A DNA stretch of 64,000 nucleotides from Cavenderia fasciculata (lineage: Eukaryota; Evosea; Eumycetozoa; Acytosteliales; Cavenderiaceae), in contig NW_004457695.1 of NCBI RefSeq assembly GCF_000203815.1, positions 868,001 to 932,000 on the forward strand, written 5' to 3'. Of this stretch, positions 61,061 through 64,000 are shown piece by piece. A program made the translations under genes and the position numbers. Under the pieces are notes generated by a model. The model worked only from the letters and a program-made list of their open reading frames with translations, ran no database searches and was not told the DNA's origin. Positions within the stretch are counted from its first letter, which is position 1. Every line of letters starts with the position of its first letter.

Positions 61061-61466
61061 ATAATAATAATAATAATATAACTTAATAACTTAATAATAA
61101 CTTATAATGAAAAATACAAATAATAAATATTTTGTAATTACATGTATGGGTTGTTTCTTAAACAATCCTAATTCTAATCCAATCCAATCCAATCCAATCA
61201 CAACAACACATAATGGAATGGGATAGGTACTTGTGTATGTGTGTACCTTTATTTGGAAATCGGCTATCCCCATCTTGTTTTACACGCTCACACATCTTTG
61301 ATCAAAAGACACCAAAAAATCTTTTTCATCGTGACTTTGTTGTTGTTGTTGGACTTTGAATTTATTAATTCATTCATTCAAATCTCTATATTAATATTCA
61401 TTTATCTATCTTGTATACAATCTAAAAAAGTGATAGATAGAAAGCAAAAGAAAGATATCATAGTTT

Positions 61467-61504
<38 letters not shown>

Positions 61505-61544
61505 TACTACTAGAGTTGTATAAACGAGAGTGAGTGGAGGGAAT
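61061..61544. other. Intergenic spacer with GA microsatellite
   Basis: About 480 bases between the RapGAP and LRR genes. It contains a CCAAT-type tandem (TCCAA)n near 61177-61199 and a GA repeat at about 61470-61500 in the leader of the LRR gene. Confidence 0.55.
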
Positions 61545-62852
61545 ATGAATTTAAAAAAGTCAACTCTTCTCAATTCTTCGTTAAACTCTAGTGGTGTAGG
61601 AGTAGCAACTAATAATAATAATAATAATACTATCAACATTAATAAGTTGCCGCATGCTCTACTCATACATATATTACTCGACGTTCATAATGGTATCTTT
61701 CCAAGCGAAGACTATCGGTCTTGTTCTTTGGTTTGCAAAATGTGGCGGATGATGACTCCCAAGACACTTAGGACGGTGGTGTTTGCAGGTACAAACGAGC
61801 AAGAGACGAGTAGAGGTGTGCGGACGTATCTGCTGGCGCAAGAGTACAACGAGACGTTGGAGCGAGTCATTATACATTCGCCGCCAGCCAGTCATCCGAC
61901 AGTGGCAATGGTGTTGTCGGCACTGACGACCCCATTCTTTTCAACGGTGCATCAGCGGCTCTATACACCTCCGTTGACTGCGATAGAGCTGTATTCGGTC
62001 GAGATCAAGGATACCGAGGTCGACCTACTATGCGATGTTATTGGTATCTACAACATTCGCACGCTGGGACTCAACGGTGTCGGGCTGACCGACAACCAGT
62101 TGATTGCAGTTGCACGCGCGCTAAGAGAGAATCATTTCAACCAGCTGGTCGACGTCTCGCTGCCGCACAATCAGTTCAGTAAGGTGGGACTAGAGTTTTT
62201 GGTCAATACATTGGTCGAAACGCACCAGTTTAATCACAAGGATGATTTGATGTATAATAGGCCATACTTTTACGGCGGCGGTGTCGGTGGTGGAGGAGGA
62301 GACAGCGTGCGGTCGTCAGTAGTGACTGTCAACGGGTTGGCGCAATCTCACATCTCGACAAAGACAACGGTGTCTGGTGGAGGGACTGGAGATACGACAG
62401 CTGGGACATTCCAGATAAAGTCGGACAAATACAAGCTCAACCACAAACCAAAGATCAAGAATAATCTAATGACGCTTGATATATCGAGTAACAAGAAGCT
62501 TGCGCTAGAGTCGCATCAGATGGTGCAGCTCATATGTAAATTGAAAATGGTGCGCACGCTCAACCTTTCCAACATGTCGTTGACGCAAGAAGGGCTGCAT
62601 GACCTTGTCCAGGCACTGGGTGCGACGCTGTTTGTGCATTCGATCAACCTGTGTAACGCGGGTATCCACGCACGTGGCGCCGAGGAGTTTGCAAAACTAC
62701 TGCTCGACAACCAAATGGTTTCACTCGACCTCAGCGAGAACAAACTAGGTTCAGCCGGTCTCAAAGCGATCGTTGGCGCCATCCTCTCCAATTCTTCCAT
62801 CTCTAAACCTTCTTCAAACCAACCGATCGATGATAATAATGATAATTACAAC

Positions 62853-62898
<46 letters not shown>

Positions 62899-63665
62899 TT
62901 CAACCAGAACAACAATTGGGATTACAAGACTACAGATATTTTACAAAATATAATACAGTGGGACATTTACGTCGACTTTATTTGCGACGTACTAATATTG
63001 GATTCGAGGAGTGTATGGTGTTGCGCAATATGATATATACGTGCAAGACGGTCGATACGATAGACTTGTCGAGCAACCAGATCAACGCAGAGTCGGTGGC
63101 GCTGATTGGCACGGCGTTGGCGCACAACACGTCCATCACCAGTCTCGACCTGTCGTTTAATATTTTGGGCGAGGGTGGGTGCAGCGAACTAGGCAAGTCG
63201 CTGGCCGCAAACACCTCGCTGCGCGAGCTATATCTTCACTGCGTGTCGATGAAGAAAGAGGGTGCCATGGCAATTGCCGACGGTGTCTTTCAGTGTCCGA
63301 CCATCTCACAACTCTACCTCTCCAACAATGACATTAAAAACCAAGGTTGCAGCGCTTTTGCGAAATGTCTTCGCGCCAATCGCTCGCTTACCTATCTCGA
63401 TCTATCTTTTAACAATATCTCTGACAAGGGTGTCACCGACGTTCACAAGGCAATCACTGAAGCATTCCAACAACACAGTATCATTCATCTGGATCTATGT
63501 GGCAATCAAATCACATCAAAATCCTACAAAAAATATTTAACCTCTATCCTACTTGGTTCATCTGGTATAGGGTTTACAAATGGTAGTAGTTGTACTAGTG
63601 GTGGTGGAACGAATGGTAGTGGTGGTGCTGGATCTGGTTCAAAAGAGAATTGTAATTTAATGTAA
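61545..63665 (+). CDS. F-box-like, ribonuclease-inhibitor-type LRR protein, 706 residues
   Basis: Single exon. The first true ATG is at 61545; the frame is open a few codons further upstream. Residues ~35-75 look like an F-box (INKLPHALLIHILLDV...YRSCSLVCKMWRMMTPKTLR), which would hook the protein to an SCF ubiquitin ligase. LRRs of the long RI/NLRC3 type follow: LDISSNKKLALES, LNLSNMSLTQEGLHDL, LDLSENKLGSAGLKAI, then, after an Asn run in a loop, IDLSSNQINAESVALIG, LDLSFNILGEGGC, LYLSNNDIKNQGC and LDLSFNNISDKGV. A Gly/Ser-rich tail ends in CNLM, whose Cys could be prenylated as a CaaX-like box; this is a suggestion only. GC is higher than in most neighbours. The F-box call is weaker than the LRR call. 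Confidence 0.88.
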
Positions 63666-63805
63666 AGAGAGAGAGAGAAAGAAAGAAAGAAATCCAACAA
63701 CAATCACAAAATAATAAACTTTATTTATTTAAATTTTTTTTTTTTTTTAAAGAATATGTATTTATGTTTACATGATGAGGATTAAACAATTTAAATTAAT
63801 GCATG
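63666..63805. other. Short 3' spacer between convergent genes
   Basis: About 140 bases with GA and T runs between the LRR gene stop and the stop of the minus-strand gene at the window end. Confidence 0.5.
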
Positions 63806-63923
63806 TCACATTGGCAAAGGAGGATCACCAACATCATCAAGACTAAAATTAAAAAGATCGAATTGATGATGGTAGTGATTCTCCTCTACCAATAATGAAG
63901 AGAAGAATCCTTTCCATGCAGAC
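63806..63923 (-). CDS. Last exon of a minus-strand gene running off the window
   Basis: A short coding exon preceded by TTTATTTCCACATCAG (acceptor) reads SAWKGFFSSLLVEENHYHHQFDLFNFSLDDVGDPPLPM and a stop at 63806-63808. Composition and the acceptor support a real C-terminal exon. The rest lies beyond 64000, so the family is not identified. Confidence 0.5.
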
Positions 63924-64000
63924 CTGATGTGGAAATAAAAAAACAGGGCACGGAAATCTAAACAATACAGGGAGAAAGTAGATAATTATTTGTTCAAACT

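Noticed and set aside
1-64000. Retroelements, virus-like elements, tRNA, rRNA and CRISPR arrays
   Set aside because: I looked for reverse transcriptase or integrase motifs, long terminal repeats, tRNA-like B boxes and spaced repeats and found none that I could support.

Overview
This window comes from a social amoeba (a dictyostelid). The signs are AT-rich spacers, short AT-rich introns with GTATGT/GTAAGT donors, poly-Asn, poly-Gln and poly-Ser runs inside otherwise conserved proteins, and dictyostelid-style families: IPT/EGF surface proteins, IPT receptor kinases of the TKL class, and several alpha-mannosidases. The coding GC is higher than I would expect for D. discoideum, so a deeper-branching genus such as Cavenderia or Heterostelium is plausible, but I cannot settle the species from sequence alone. 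I recognised no tRNA or rRNA genes, no CRISPR array and no retroelement or virus-like element.

Layout. 0-4.1 kb (minus strand): the 5' part of an EGF/IPT surface protein, two small spliced genes and a mitochondrial membrane protein. 5.8-9.0 kb (plus): a C2/coiled-coil protein. 9.1-12.1 kb (minus): the DNA-repair nuclease FAN1. 12.4-14.9 kb (minus): an IPT-containing receptor kinase of the VSK type. 16.0-17.4 kb (plus): a thiolase. 17.5-26.7 kb is an accessory island: two copies of a lineage-specific SAP/LRR-like family, both disrupted, flank a decayed IPT/EGF membrane-protein gene and a Pro/Gln/Tyr-rich repeat protein. 26.8-30.8 kb (minus): a six-exon GH38 alpha-mannosidase. 33.3-34.9 kb (plus): an amino-acid transporter. 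35.5-40.9 kb (plus): a Gln-rich protein, a CtIP/Sae2 repair factor and a bZIP factor. 41.0-44.2 kb is a tandemly duplicated unit holding a tiny secreted Cys-rich peptide, a 74-bp hairpin and an orphan minus-strand gene. 44.4-45.3 kb: translin. 45.4-46.7 kb: an alpha-methylacyl-CoA racemase. 48.1-48.6 kb: a GNAT acetyltransferase. 50.8-53.5 kb: a CAMKL kinase with UBA and KA1 regions. 54.0-55.1 kb: an alpha/beta hydrolase. 57.8-61.1 kb: a RapGAP. 61.5-63.7 kb: an F-box-like/LRR protein. 63.8 kb to the window end: the last exon of another minus-strand gene.

The conserved genes are housekeeping or signalling genes with no operon logic. FAN1, CtIP/Sae2 and translin all act on nucleic acids, and the thiolase and racemase both act on acyl-CoAs, but they are scattered and probably independently regulated. 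The most interesting parts are the accessory ones: the Cys-rich peptide plus hairpin duplication at 41-44 kb, several strong intergenic hairpins (31.3, 41.6, 43.6 and 47.5 kb), and the mosaic, gene-conversion-like similarity between the two island paralogues.
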